A DNA stretch of 64,000 bases from Doryteuthis pealeii (taxonomy: Eukaryota > Mollusca > Cephalopoda > Myopsida > Loliginidae), in NCBI GenBank assembly GCA_023376005.1, contig CM042147.1, positions 118,850,912 through 118,914,911 on the forward strand. Direction: 5' to 3'. Each line of letters begins with the position of its first letter. Position 1 is the first letter of the stretch. This document shows positions 9,883-20,323 of this stretch, one piece after another. A program made the position numbers and the translations under genes. Under the pieces are notes generated by a model. That model was not told the origin of the DNA. It did no database searches and saw only the letters and a list, made by a program, of their open reading frames with translations.

Positions 9883-10470
9883 CTTTGTGGAATGTTGCTT
9901 ACTCTATAACAATAATCAATAGAACAGTTTGTTGTGTCAGTTGTCTAATCATCTAATATATAATCATCCAAATATTTGGTTTATTCATTATATTAGATTC
10001 ACTGTTTTTATTTTCCAGTTCTTCATCATTATATTTTGTGATTCAGGGTTTTATTCATGGGGTAGTCAAAATAACTGTTTTCTTCTTCATTAGATTGTTG
10101 AGTTTCATGAAAAGATACACATCTTATTCTTTTAATTTCTTTTCTGTCTGGAAAGTAAATAAGATAAGCTGGACTTGTTGGATCATATGCAACAAAAATT
10201 CCTTGTTGACTCCTTGGGTCCAATTTTGTTTTATTTTGGATATAGGCAAAGCATGTACTACCAAATGTATGCATATTGCTTATATCAGGTTTTTGAGATG
10301 TGAACATTTCATAGGAAGTTTTCCAGTTTTTCTATTGGAGCATTTTTCTTATATAAGCTGATGTTCTAATTGCATAATTCCACAAGTTTTTTTTTTGTAA
10401 TTTAGATTCAATCAATGAACATCTTGCCATTTCAAAGAGTGTTCTCCAAGATCTTTCAGCAGTACCATTT
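9883..10470 (-). pseudogene. Ty1/copia integrase C-terminal part, copy 1
   Basis: The minus-strand frame includes SYEMFTSQKPDISNMHTFGS, TCFAYIQNKTKLDPRSQQGI and FVAYDPTSPAYLIYFPD, typical of the region after the copia integrase core (LR.FG...Y...KLD.R...G.F.GY). Further upstream, around 10410-10470, comes the segment with the catalytic Glu (GTAERSW in the better copy). Several one-base indels break the frame here, while the duplicate at 56473-57063 reads through 196 residues. Confidence 0.75.
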
Positions 10471-10514
10471 TGTGTGTGAATAAGGAGCTGAAAATTATTG
10501 TTTTATTTTATTTT

Positions 10515-10940
10515 TTACGAGAATATTTTAAAATTTTGTACAATAAATTCAAGAGCATTGTCTGTTCTTAATCTTTTAATAGCTCCATAGGGTGACATAT
10601 CAGCTAAAATAATTTCTGTGGCATCTGCTGCTTCTGGTTTATTTTTAAGAAAATACACCACTATTAATCCCGAGTAGTCATCAACGAAAGTTATTGCATA
10701 TTTTGAGTCATTTATTGAAATTGGTTCAATAGGACCTGCCAAATCACAATGAATCAAATCAAGTATTTTATTTGCCTTTTCATCGGCTTTTGTATTTCTG
10801 TATTGACACATTTTCCCTTGAGTACAAGTTTTGCAATCAAATTTATTTTTATGACTTATTTTCATGCCTTTTACTGTTTGCTTTACTTTTAAAACATCTT
10901 CTTTGTTACAATGTCCAAGAATACTATGCCATTCTTTTAA
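10515..10940 (-). pseudogene. Ty1/copia GAG-pre-integrase and integrase core, copy 1
   Basis: From 10940 downwards: LKEWHSILGHCN (the His-His part), then CKTCTQGKM (the Cys-Cys part of the HHCC zinc domain). Next come LIHCDLAGPIEP with the first catalytic Asp, VDDYSG, and RTDNALEF with the second Asp. The frame ends near 10515 in a T-rich, frameshifted stretch before the catalytic Glu. Order and motifs are those of a Pseudoviridae-type (copia) integrase, which precedes RT. Confidence 0.8.
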
Positions 10941-10969
10941 AGTATGAGTTCGTATAGTTTTTATGTTAT

Positions 10970-11420
10970 TTAGGAAATATAACTTTCCTTGTTCTTTAAT
11001 ATTACATACACATCCATTAGGTGTCTTGAGTTTGGCGCCATTTTTGTAAAAATGAGGGAAGCGCCATTTTGGGTCGCTGACTGTACCGAAAAAATATTTT
11101 GTTTATAGGATGGAATATATAATGCAATTTTTAATGTTGTTTCATGAGTATTGCCTTTATTATCTTTTATTAAAAATTTTGCATCGCCTTTTGCATGTAC
11201 CAAATCTGTGGTTCGGTTACCGTCGGCAAGTTCAATGGTATGTTGCGAGGCATTAAAATCTTCATTAAAACCAAAAAAATGTGTTTTATCTGTAATTATG
11301 TGAGCGGTAGCTCCACAATCTACTAGCAAATTAAATGTATCATCTTCAAAATATTTTTTTAAGTACTTACAGTGAAAAGAAATGATTTTTTTTCTATCTG
11401 TGTCTTTCAGTGAGTTGACT
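10970..11420 (-). pseudogene. Ty1/copia aspartic protease region, copy 1
   Basis: Contains NLLVDCGATAHI, the D-(S/C)-G-A active-site motif of copia-type proteases, followed by a TIELADGNRT segment and YIPSYKQNIFSVQSATQNG, the usual sequence between protease and integrase (the L...PSL..NL.S..). It lies directly downstream of the gag zinc knuckle with a frame change near 11410-11510. Confidence 0.8.
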
Positions 11421-12137
11421 GAATTTTCTTTTCTTATATTTTGTGTCGTGTGTATTTCTTTTGCAATATTCACACCATCTTTTAAAAAATTTTGGCGCGT
11501 TTTTGCATTCAAAATTTTGGTGCCCCAGCTTCTGGCAATTGAAACATCGTATGTTTTTCATATCTTTTTGTTGAATATTAACTTTCATCGAGTAATCTTC
11601 TCGTGGTCCATTTTTTCTGCATTTTTCAGTCTCTTCGTAGCTTCTGAGAGCTGATTTGAACTCATTAAATTTTAATTCGTTCTTTCTCTGTGTTATCATG
11701 GTCGAAAAGGGATTAAAGTCGCTGGGTAATCCTTTCAAAATCATTGCAATCAATAAGCTGTCAGATATACTTTCACCGGCTGAATTTAATGACGACGCGG
11801 CATTCTCCTCTTTTAGCATACAATCAGTGACATTTTCGTGTGCTGACATTTTTAATGATGTCAATTCTGAATAAATTGCCATTATTTCTGCATCCCTAAT
11901 AATTAGAGTAAGACTTCTATCATCCAGCATCTGTGTCATCAGAGCAAAAACTTCAGCATTTTTGTCTGGGTCGATTTCGTCTGTCTCGGATTCCAAAAAC
12001 CTGTGCCAGCTTCTATAGTCGTAAGTAGGAGATAAATTAATTTCCCATAATTGAAATTGTTCAGGATTTCCATCGAAGTAAATTCTATTTTTATAACTGG
12101 GCGCATAACCTGTTGAGGTTGAGTATTCGTATTGCAT
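11420..12137 (-). pseudogene. Ty1/copia gag with zinc knuckle, copy 1
   Basis: Starts MQYEYSTSTGYAPSY and has a copia-type gag core (WEINL, LKGLPSDFNPF). It ends with a CCHC knuckle, CFNCQKLGHQNFEC, and a second Cys cluster beginning CEYC. The length to the knuckle (~200 residues) fits copia gag. A frameshift lies just after the knuckle. The ATG is the first in frame after the leader, and an equivalent start (MQHFEYSTST) is found in the diverged copia fragment at 21471. Confidence 0.8.
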
Positions 12138-12588
12138 AGTGGAAACAATGTATGAGAAAAAAAGAATTTACAATAGGTAAAAAGAAAGTGATGAGATAGG
12201 CGCACGAAGTTGATTCAACAAAGATGTATTACGAACTGAACATAACGGTTACAAAAAGCGGGAAAAGGGCGAAAGTATGTGGAACTTTGAGCTCCTGCTG
12301 ATGTTACATTAAACATATTTATGAAGAGGAATATGAGAACACCTTCCTTTTCAGCGCGACTCCCAGATAAGATGTGGTTAAAAGCAAGCCCTAGGAACAC
12401 GCACCAAGAATAACCACAGCTACCTTTTAAACTCTTGCCACACCGCACATGACATAGTAACGGTTTTTCGACAAACCAGATTTCCGCTTGAACGACTACA
12501 AAAACAACATTAAAAACGAACTATTTGCTGGTAACCACTCCCAAATGAAAATCTAGTTCATCAGTCGCTGCGCTTGAAAGGAAACATA
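12138..12588 (-). mobile_element. Ty1/copia leader and partial 5' LTR, copy 1
   Basis: Noncoding sequence upstream of gag on the minus strand. The block around AACATCAGCAGGAGCTCA and CAGTTCGTAATA recurs, diverged, at 21283-21380 directly upstream of another copia gag start, so this is conserved LTR/leader sequence. It is cut on the right by the Ty3 LTR at 12589, so the copia 5' LTR is incomplete. The exact LTR/leader boundary was not resolved. Confidence 0.55.
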
Positions 12589-13050
12589 TGTCTATTCTGT
12601 ATGAATAGTAATTGCAAGGTGGTCAAAGTGTCTGAGTTCACACACAACAGCCGCTATAGCCACTTCCTCGCAGAGTCTGTTTAGCACTTGTCAACTACCA
12701 CTGCTGCTGCTATGCCTTCTTTCCTTCCTCTTTCTTTCTTTTTCCTTCCTTCTTCAAACAGAACGCCGTGTCACAAAAGCACGCAAAAATCGCTAACCCC
12801 TCTCTGCCCAAAATGGGCCACTTTTATAGTGAAACAGGAGTTGCAATGCACCATGGGCCATTACCCATAGTGCCTTTCAATACCAATAAAAGTCTTCTCT
12901 GCCCCCCTTCCAACTTTTCGACATTTCTCACTCCGACCGGACACCACGACACACCGCCCCGACCACATTCCTTTCTTCTTCGCTACATCTCTCTTTGCAA
13001 GCCATGCACCGGAACCGTTTCGAGTCAGGTAAGTTTGCCTCATCATTACA
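12589..13050 (-). mobile_element. Ty3-like element, 3' LTR (copy 1)
   Basis: A 462-bp LTR with TG...CA ends (minus strand TGTAATGATGAGGC ... AATAGACA). It closely matches the LTR at 18267-18730 and the one at 59225-59685. On the minus strand it is directly preceded by a polypurine tract, AGGGGGGAA (13051-13059), the expected plus-strand primer site beside a 3' LTR. It contains TTTCC/TTTCT-rich low-complexity sequence. Confidence 0.9.
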
Positions 13051-13320
13051 TTCCCCCCTGATCTCAGGATCACAAAAAGTACAACCGTGAGCAGGACGTT
13101 TTCGACGTGTACTCCTCCGGAGAAGGACAGGGCCTGGTTGATCGTCCTCCCGATCGCAACGGGCTCCAACAGTGAGTTGGTTTGGCAAATCCGGGTCGTC
13201 TGAGCGCATTTCGACGTCGGGTGGCTGTTGTGCATATCCCGAGCGAGTGACACTGTTTTGCCTTCCTTGTTGATCACAATGCTCCCCAGTGCCAATCTCT
13301 TGTCTCTCGTTGGCATGGGA
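12928..13320 (-). pseudogene. Ty3-like pol C-terminal tail, copy 1
   Basis: A basic, Cys-containing frame (LLRRSTRRKRPAHGC, CTFCDPEIRGEC) downstream of the integrase and running through the polypurine tract into the LTR. Similar basic RRSTR tails end many Ty3-type pol proteins. A stop after DEPRLGR at 13321 and a frame change separate it from the integrase, so whether it is translated is unclear. Confidence 0.4.
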
Positions 13321-14330
13321 CTAACGTCCCAGTCTCGGCTCGTCTGCAGAGGATTCATCCGAGGAATCACTGGCAGCACACGATTCTGATGAGGGGGATC
13401 CCACCTGGATAAGCCTCATACTTTCTTCAGAGGAACTCTCATCTTCCAAAGAGCAAGGTTTCGAACAGAGACGCAAATGTCTGACATGGCGTGGAGTTCC
13501 ATCAACCATCACGGATTGCCGACTGTTGACTCCGGTCACACGACCTATTTTTGATCGTGTAGTGCACCTGCCGTTCGGAACCTTGACCCAAACATAGTCC
13601 CCTACTTGGTACATTCCGTGTTCCTGTTGCAATTCGGGCGGGAGAGCGGCATCAATCCCCCTGACCCTGACATGGTACTGGTGTATACGATTGGCCGGCG
13701 CTGAAGACGACGAAACATCGTCTTTGGGTGTCACGTTATACCAGTATACAGCTTCTTGGATGGTACACTGCTTCCTGGCCGCGATTGTCTTGATCGTCCT
13801 ATGACACCGTTCAACAATCCCTTTTCCGGACGGCACGTACGCGCATCGGAAACGCAATCGCATCCCCATTCCCCAAGAAAGGTTCGAAATCTCTTGCTGG
13901 TAAAGGCAGTGTCATTATCGGTAAGTATTTCGACTGGTGGACCCCGCTCGCAAAAGATTGCCTCCAAGTGACGAGCCAGTGTATCAGAATCCTGGCACCG
14001 AATTGAACGCCAAATAGCAAATCGAGAGGGTCCGCAGTCGATGAGGCTCAGGTAGTGTCTACCCCCATAGTGGGTAATATCCATTCCCAGCCGGCTCCAA
14101 TTAGTATCCACGTCTAATTTTCCCTTCTTCCAATGTACCGGTGCTGGGTCGATGGTTTGACAGTCCACACAGGATCGCACTACAGATCTTACGTCTGCCT
14201 TTGTTGTTGACGGGCCAACTCGCCGCACAAAATAGGTTGTCCGTCTTACTCCGGGGTGCCCGCTCTGCCGGTGAATACTCAATATCTGATGTTTACCCAG
14301 AGCAGTGGCACAGACATCCGGCGCCAATTC
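13321..14330 (-). pseudogene. Ty3-like integrase, copy 1 (frameshifted)
   Basis: Carries the HHCC zinc domain (IHRQSGHPGVRR ... CVDC) and the catalytic core: MDITHYGG, TDNDTAF, GIVERCH. It is encoded in two overlapping frames (13731-14327 and 13321-13869), with a break near 13865 between DDE residues 2 and 3. At the corresponding place the duplicate at 59956-61413 is open. Function: integration of the element cDNA. Confidence 0.8.
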
Positions 14331-14760
14331 CTCCCCTTTTTCCTAGCCTTGAACCAGTGTTGCGGTACTCTCGTCAGTTCGTCGGCTCTGTTATGCCCCG
14401 ACCTTACCAGCGTCACGCCTACGGTCAGTTCGTACTCTTTGATCAATTGTGAGAGGGTGTATAACCTCCTCTTGACCAACATCTCCACAGCCGCTTTGGT
14501 GCGTACCTTTGACTTTCCACTCAAACTGTTATTGAGCCAATGGTACGTGCACAGGGAATCCGTTTTTGATGTGAAGTACTTTTGCCTGCCATTGAAGCAC
14601 AAGGTTGACATCCTTCACCACCGCATCGAGTTCGGCCAAATTAATGTGATGGGAGTCATTGTCAGGCGCAACCAGCACGCATCTTCAATCACGGCTCCAT
14701 TGTCGTCTAATAACATCCCGTAGCAAGTGAGCTGGCGTCAACCAGAAATTCATCTCCAGC
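14279..14760 (-). pseudogene. Ty3-like RNase H, copy 1
   Basis: The minus-strand sequence encodes NFWVDASS, the AELDAV segment and IKTDSLCTYHWL, ending at HNRADELTR. These are the acidic residues and the final His/Asp motif of a retroelement RNase H. Two small indels relative to the other copy (near 14566 and 14720) shift the frame. It lies between RT and integrase, as in Ty3/gypsy and BEL elements. Confidence 0.75.
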
Positions 14761-14832
14761 CGGCGGTACACCACACTCCCTTAACCGGATCACCCCGCTT
14801 AACCCGGGTGACTGTATCTTGTAGCATCTTCT

Positions 14833-15247
14833 TCAGCAGAGGATCAGCAAGCTCAGTGTCCCAACCAGCCGATACTGCACTCGCCCGACGTTTGATAAAT
14901 CCAGCAGCCACTCTAAGCCAGCACAAACAGGAAAATGCCCCACAAGTCTCCCACACAGGGAAAATGTGTTTCGGCGAGTAATGACCTGGGGAACATCGGG
15001 AACTTCACTCCCCCCCCTTCCAACGAAGAACACCTTTTCCCCCCAGACCTGCAGACCAAGGACTTTGGCACCATCCTGTAGTCGCTCTGGATCCTTGCAA
15101 ATCAGGCCGTACTCAGACAGGTGCGCCCTCACCCGAGCTGTTGAGACTAGATCTTCATTAATGAAAATATCATCGATGTACGCCGACGTGGCGCTCTTGA
15201 TAGTTGGATCTCGAGACATATCGGCTTCAACAACAGACTTCATGATG
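14833..15247 (-). pseudogene. Ty3-like RT, C-terminal part with YIDD, copy 1
   Basis: Begins MKSVVEADMSRD and contains the active-site box YIDDIFIN, followed by RVRAHLSEYGL and ...VLGLQVWGEKV. It is separated from the N-terminal part of the RT by a 1,394-bp insertion. The catalytic Asp pair is intact, so the element was disabled by the insertion and later frame breaks rather than by loss of catalytic residues. Confidence 0.8.
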
Positions 15248-16641
15248 TAAAAACTATGTTGGTCTGGTGCCAAATGTAATATTATGATCTGGTCACGGAC
15301 AAAATGTAATACGATGTTGGTTTTGCTGCCGCGGCTCTAAATGTAGTACGATGTTGTCGCGGCGTCGAATCTAACGCGATGGGTGTTCTTTGACCCACAG
15401 GAAAGTTGAAGTGCTTGTTCCGGGCTGTACCTGAAAATGACCAAATTCATCAAGGTTGTTCCACAATTAACACGAACGCGTTTTTAACAATAAAAGACCT
15501 TTATTAATCATACAGTGATTAAAAATCATGTACAACCACAAAGGGATATCGAGTTGAAGTTGAGTCGGTATTTTTGTGAACTGACTGGCGATATATGCTG
15601 GGTTCTGATTCAAATTCAGGACTTTGAGTAACAAGATGACAAAGCAAAGACGGTGACAAGGGCCATGAGATGGAGCTATCAATCTGCTAGGGAAGCAGTT
15701 GTCCAATCTGGTCAAGAACCAGCTGTCCGATCTGGTCAAGGACCAGCTCTCCACTCTGGTCAAGAACCAGCTCTCCAATCTGCCTGGGACCCTTTTGGGT
15801 CCTCTTTTATGGGTTCCAAACCCCCGAATCCAGGGCTCTCATTGGCCAGCCAATAGAAACGCCGGACCAATGGCCCTACAGTGTAAACATCAGGAGGTGT
15901 ATGAAACCCCACCCACGCGGTCGCATTTGATTGGACGGCCAATCAAAATCATGGCATTGGGTTACTTATCTCGGAGGTGGGTAAACAAGTCTCCGCCCCA
16001 GTTCCCTGATTGGTGAGGCACCTGATAATATTCTTGTTATTGTATAAATGGTCCTGTCAATTGCTATGAATTGCTAGGAACTGGCCTAAGACCACACGGG
16101 TAAATTGAGATTATCAACATTTAAAGATTTAATCTTTAAACTGTTTTTGCTAAATAAATGCCCTTATCTTACACAGTCCCCACAAGAACAATAATATATA
16201 TGGATGTCATCAGTCATAAAAAGTCAGACATATCAACCACTTTTAGCCTGGATAAAGTGGTACCTATCTTTTCGGAGTCTCCATGTAAATGATAATATGA
16301 TAAAACAGACTTCTGCCTTACATCAACCTATTTCTGCCATTAGGATTGGTTTTGTTCAAAAATTATTTATCATCTTGTTTCGACGCTACAAGAATGATAA
16401 TATATGTTTATGAAAACATTTGTATAAACAAAAAGTCATTTGTGTTATATCAACCATCAACCGACTTTTAGCCATTAGAATTTCTTTGTGTCAGAGTAAT
16501 TAATTTTATCTAGTGCTGACTTTACCACACCACTGACTTGTACTCTAATGTAAGTCGCTTGTACGATTCTAGACTCAATTGTTTTGTTTTTAAGTATCTA
16601 ATCGGATATCGCCAATCAGTCTATAACACTACAGTGTTATA
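15248..16641. mobile_element. 1.39-kb noncoding insertion inside the Ty3-like RT, copy 1
   Basis: Flanked by a direct repeat ATGATG (15242-15247 and 16642-16647). Removing one copy restores the RT path NVAPLI to MKSVV. It has no coding frame. On the minus strand one end has repeated blocks resembling ATTACATTTGG followed by GTCCCGTGACC or CACCCAGACC, which resemble sequence just downstream of an LTR. It also holds a 24-bp tandem repeat at 15711-15785 and an AATAAA-type region near 15489. I infer an LTR-derived fragment; its class is unproven. Confidence 0.65.
15711..15785. repeat. 24-bp tandem repeat, about three units
   Basis: Units of the form (T)GTCCAATCTGGTCAAGAACCAGC repeat three times with small changes, then decay. 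The same array is present in the duplicate at 62336-62415. Confidence 0.85.
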
Positions 16642-17200
16642 ATGATGAGAGGCGCCACATTGAGGCCAAAACCCAGCCGGGTGAGGCAATACCTTTGGCC
16701 CCCAAATATCACAGTCTGATAAGGCCACAAAGACTCGTCAATGCCGATCTGAAGATATGCTCGCTTCAGATCAAGCAATGACACATTCGCGCCCTTCTTG
16801 CGCCATTCCCTCAACGTGGCCGCGCACACGTCAGCATTAGCCGTAAATGCGTCTACATGTTCATTCAGCTCCCTGTAATCCATGACAGGGCGCACCTTAC
16901 GCTTATTGTGCTGAATTACGGCCATTAGTGGAACCAGTCCCTTAGGTGGCCAAGTCTCTCTTCGGGTAGGACAACAACCAGCCATTTTCAATCCACTTGT
17001 GAAGCTCGGTTTCGTAGCTCTCTCTGGCATGTTTTGAAACTTGGTACTCCGGTATCTTATTACACAGAAGCTCTGGAGCTCGTCCTCCGGACCATTTCCA
17101 TTTAGCGATCCATCGGTTCTTCCTTTCGTCGAAATCCACGCGAAAATCCGGCTCATCAATTTGGATCGCAGCGCATATATTCGCTTCGTACCCACCAAAG
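16642..17200 (-). pseudogene. Ty3-like RT, N-terminal part, copy 1
   Basis: Includes NKRKVRPVMDYRELNEHV, VSLLDLKRAYLQI with the first catalytic Asp, and YCLTRLGFGLNVAPLI, which correspond to RT blocks 1-4. The frame runs directly from the protease region. It ends at the insertion at 16641. Confidence 0.85.
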
Positions 17201-17600
17201 CTCACAGTTCCTGATGGTGTAATGGTCATACCACCTAAAGCTCTGATGGCATCGTTCGCCAGTATGAGGTCAAACCCCAACAGCCGCCGATTCACAAGTG
17301 CAGTAAGATGCACTGGCTCAGCATTGCCTACAGTGAGCCGAAGTCGGCTTCGCCCGCAGCACTTAAACATTTTTCCATCTGCTGTCAGCACACTAGCTTG
17401 TCCGAGCCTCCAGGCGTCACACACAAATCTGCTGGCCAGCGTCCGTGTACACCCAGTGTCTACTAGGGCTGTGCACTTTCTCCCGTTGACATGAACATCA
17501 AGTGTTGGCAGCGCCTCATTCTTCTTTTCTCTGGGGAGCAAGCTGAACACTCCGAAGCAATATGGCCGGTCTTCCTACACCGAAAACATCGGATCGTACG
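16942..17600 (-). pseudogene. Ty3-like aspartic protease, copy 1
   Basis: A 202-residue frame with ALVDTGCTRTLAS near residues 28-40, the D-T-G active site of retroelement proteases, followed by the hydrophobic LLGFDLILANDAI (the I/L-L-G partner motif). It continues into the linker before the RT. A frameshift near 16960 separates it from the RT frame. Confidence 0.85.
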
Positions 17601-18247
17601 GAGACGCCGAGATGGTTGTTCAAAGGCTGCATCCGAGCGTCCTTGCAAGCAGTCCCTTGACAGATGATTGGGACCGGAGCACTTGTAGCACACAACTTCG
17701 TTCCTTCGGGCCTCGCTGGCACAGGGGCAGGTTTAGTAGCAGCAACGATCTCTTCGGGCTGTTCAGTGTCGGCCATAATGGCCCGTACCCGATCCACTAT
17801 CTCTCCCATTGTCATGTCATCCATGCGCGATGACGCGCGCAACAATCGACGCACGTCCTGCGGCAGTCCAGAAACGAATGCACAAATCATTCGTCGCTCC
17901 CCAACGAGTTGGTCCAGTCGTTGTAATTCAGCCAAATACTCGTTCACGGTTTCACCAGGCTGGAGTCGTCGGGCCACGAATCGATCATATGCACCGAATG
18001 AGTCAGGGGCGTAGGCATTTATCAGAGCCTGTTTTATTCGCTGAAAATCAGTCTTCTCCCCTTTGCTCAATTGTCTATAAACAGCGAGAGCTCCACCTCG
18101 CAGGCGCAACGATAGGATCAGCTCGATATCTGTCCTTTTGCAGAGTTCGCAGATCATCTCCACACGCTGAATCCATTCGATGACGGGTTCGTCGGAGGGA
18201 GACCCACCAAACTCCGGGATTAGTCTGTAGTCAAACACCTTGTCCAT
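17600..18247 (-). pseudogene. Ty3-like gag with two CCHC knuckles, copy 1
   Basis: Starts MDKVFDYRLIPEFGGSPSDE. The capsid-like region has EWIQRVEMICELC, then LNEYLAEL-type and LPQDVRRLLRAS segments. It ends with two zinc knuckles, CYKCSGPNHLSRDC and CFRCRKTGHIASEC. A one-base break just before the first knuckle (around 17690) puts them in another frame. Only 19 nt separate the 5' LTR from the ATG, leaving no ordinary primer-binding site. Confidence 0.85.
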
Positions 18248-18266
18248 AGTTCGCCGAAATAGCTTA

Positions 18267-18730
18267 TGTCTATTCTGTGTGAATAGTAGTTGCAAGGTGG
18301 TCAAAGTGTCTGAGTTCACACACAACAGCCGCTATAGCCACTTCCTCGCAGAGTCTGTTTAGCACTTGTCAACTACCACTGCTGCTGCTATGCCTTCTTT
18401 CCTTCCTCTTTCTTTCTTTCTTTCCTTCCTTCTTCAAACAGAACGCCGTGACACAAAAGCACGCAAAAATCGCTACCCTCTCTGCCCAAAATGGGCCACT
18501 TTTATAGTGAAAACAGGAGTTGCAATGCACCATGGGCCATTACCCATAGTGCCTTTCAATACCAATAAAAGTGTCTTCTCTGCCCCCTTCCAACTTTTCG
18601 ACATTTCTCACTCCGACCGGACACCATGACACACCGCCCCGACCACATTCCTTTCTTCTTCGCTACATCTCTCTTTGCAAGCCATGCACCGGAACCGTTT
18701 CGAGTCAGGTAAGTTTGCCTCGTCATTACA
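18267..18730 (-). mobile_element. Ty3-like element, 5' LTR (copy 1)
   Basis: A 464-bp LTR matching 12589-13050 with a few substitutions and indels, ending TG...CA. The outer flanks of the two LTRs (ACATA next to the left LTR, AAACA next to the right LTR) do not form a convincing target duplication. This is compatible with recombination between elements or an assembly join. Confidence 0.9.
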
Positions 18731-19768
18731 AAACACTAACAATACCCAATTTGTCGTCTGCTACGAATTTTAAAAACGAATTAAAATTAATTAAATCTAT
18801 TATTTAAGTTCAAACTTTTGTCTAAAACGATAAGTAGTAACATAATGACCATCATTAAAAAAGAAAAATATCATTACATTAACAATTTATTTTTAATATA
18901 TTTAAAACGATTTGTTTTGTTCAATTTTGTTCGCCGACGCCATTTTGGTTCTTAATTTAAGTGGTTTTATTGGCTTGTTTACAAATTTAATGTAACATTC
19001 GCTATTGCAAAAAAATTTACCAAAAATCAGGGAATTATCCGATTTTAATGAAATTTTCAGTATTGATTTATCAATTAATGAATTTTATAATGCATTAGTT
19101 ATTTTATTTCAAAATTTTAATTAAATATTTTTGTTATGAAAATTTAATATATAAAATTCATTTAAAATAAAAATATTCGGATTTTAAGTTTAAAATGTTA
19201 TATTTTTAGATTCTAGAAATAAATATCAATTTAATGCAAACCTTATTTTAGTCAATCAAAGTATACGTTTTGAAGAAAAACTCTATTGAAAATGTAGCCC
19301 CCCCCCCTTTTTTAAGCTGAAAAAATATTGATGTATAATTTTTTTCTTTTATAAGATAATAGCCAATTAAATAATTATCGAAATGAGTAAAAAAGAAATC
19401 TCCAAAAAATTAATTACTTATTATTTTTTACATTTTATTTTCCGATTTTCGGTACTTATATTCTTATAAAATATTCGACTTAAATTTTTATTATTTTTTA
19501 TTTCTACTGTAATTAGTATCAATCAAGGCTCAACTCGTCAATATTTTTACACCCCCAAAGTAAGGGGAGTCAAAATTAGGTCACCTGAAAAAAATGAGAA
19601 AGTTTTGAAATAAATAAATAATGCATTATAAAGATCATTCATTGATAAATAAACACTGAAAATTTCATTAAAATCTGATAATTCCCTGATTTTTGGTAAA
19701 TTATTTTCTGTAGAAGGGGCTAAATTCTTGTTGTCAAAAACGCATTTTAGGCCAATTTTGGGTATACC
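18731..19768. repeat. AT-rich intergenic DNA with a long inverted repeat
   Basis: The arms at about 19015-19095 and 19615-19700 pair, for example CCAAAAATCAGGGAATTATC with its complement, making a ~690-bp hairpin element. The first ~100 bases (18755-18850, around CTATTATTTAAGTTCAAAC and ACGATAAGTAGTAACATAAT) recur inverted at 24880-24985. No gene seen. Confidence 0.55.
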
Positions 19769-20044
19769 GGTAAAACACTAGCTACATAAATGAGAGTAAC
19801 TTCCCCTCGTTTGTTTCACTTATGTGTGCTTGCGCATTATTTGAAATGAACTTAATTGTTGTTAAGAACACATTTTATGATATTTTCCTGTTAAAACATG
19901 CAGTTGTATTGATTCGAACAAATTCGTATTTTCAATGTAGATTTACAGGGAAATGAAAATGGCTGACTAAAACAGACGGCTTCCTCAAAGTGAAACAAAC
20001 AAGGGAAGATTACTCTCATTTACGTAGCTAATGTTCAGATTACC
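19769..20044. mobile_element. MITE-1 family, shortened copy
   Basis: Contains TAGCTACATAAATGAGAGTAAC at the left and ACTCTCATTTACGTAGCTAATGTTCAGATTACC at the right, the family ends seen at 32028, 37070 and 53179. Part of the left arm is deleted. No target duplication is recognisable. Confidence 0.6.
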
Positions 20045-20323
20045 CACATTTATTGCCTCTATAGAGTGTACAATGCATTTTTATCAAAATGTTTCTTTCT
20101 CATATAAAAAGCTTCAAAGTAAAAAATATCTTATTTAGTTTTTACTAGAAGTTCCCGGGTAAAATTGCACATAGAAGAAAAAAAGAAAAAAAGGAGACTA
20201 ACTTGAAGTCTGCTTCCGATTGTTGCATGCACCCGTTGATCTGGTTAGCACTCCTTCATAAAATAGCAATGTTAATTTCAAGGTCACTCACACACTTAAT
20301 AATCGCTACATTAATCACTAAAG

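Larger units (their letters stand above)
8485..17374. repeat. Near-identical 8.9-kb block, copy 1 of 2
   Basis: This interval reappears at 55086-64000 in the same orientation and order. It contains the GC-rich repeat, copia element with nested solo LTR, Ty3 LTR, integrase, RNase H, RT with its insertion, and protease. Differences noticed are mainly 1-2 base indels with very few substitutions. Copy 1 extends beyond the shared part to a second LTR at 18267-18730; copy 2 is cut by the window end. Confidence 0.9.

Noticed and set aside
12861..13379. 172-residue minus-strand frame as an independent gene
   Set aside because: It overlaps the end of Ty3-like pol and runs into the 3' LTR; part of the retroelement.
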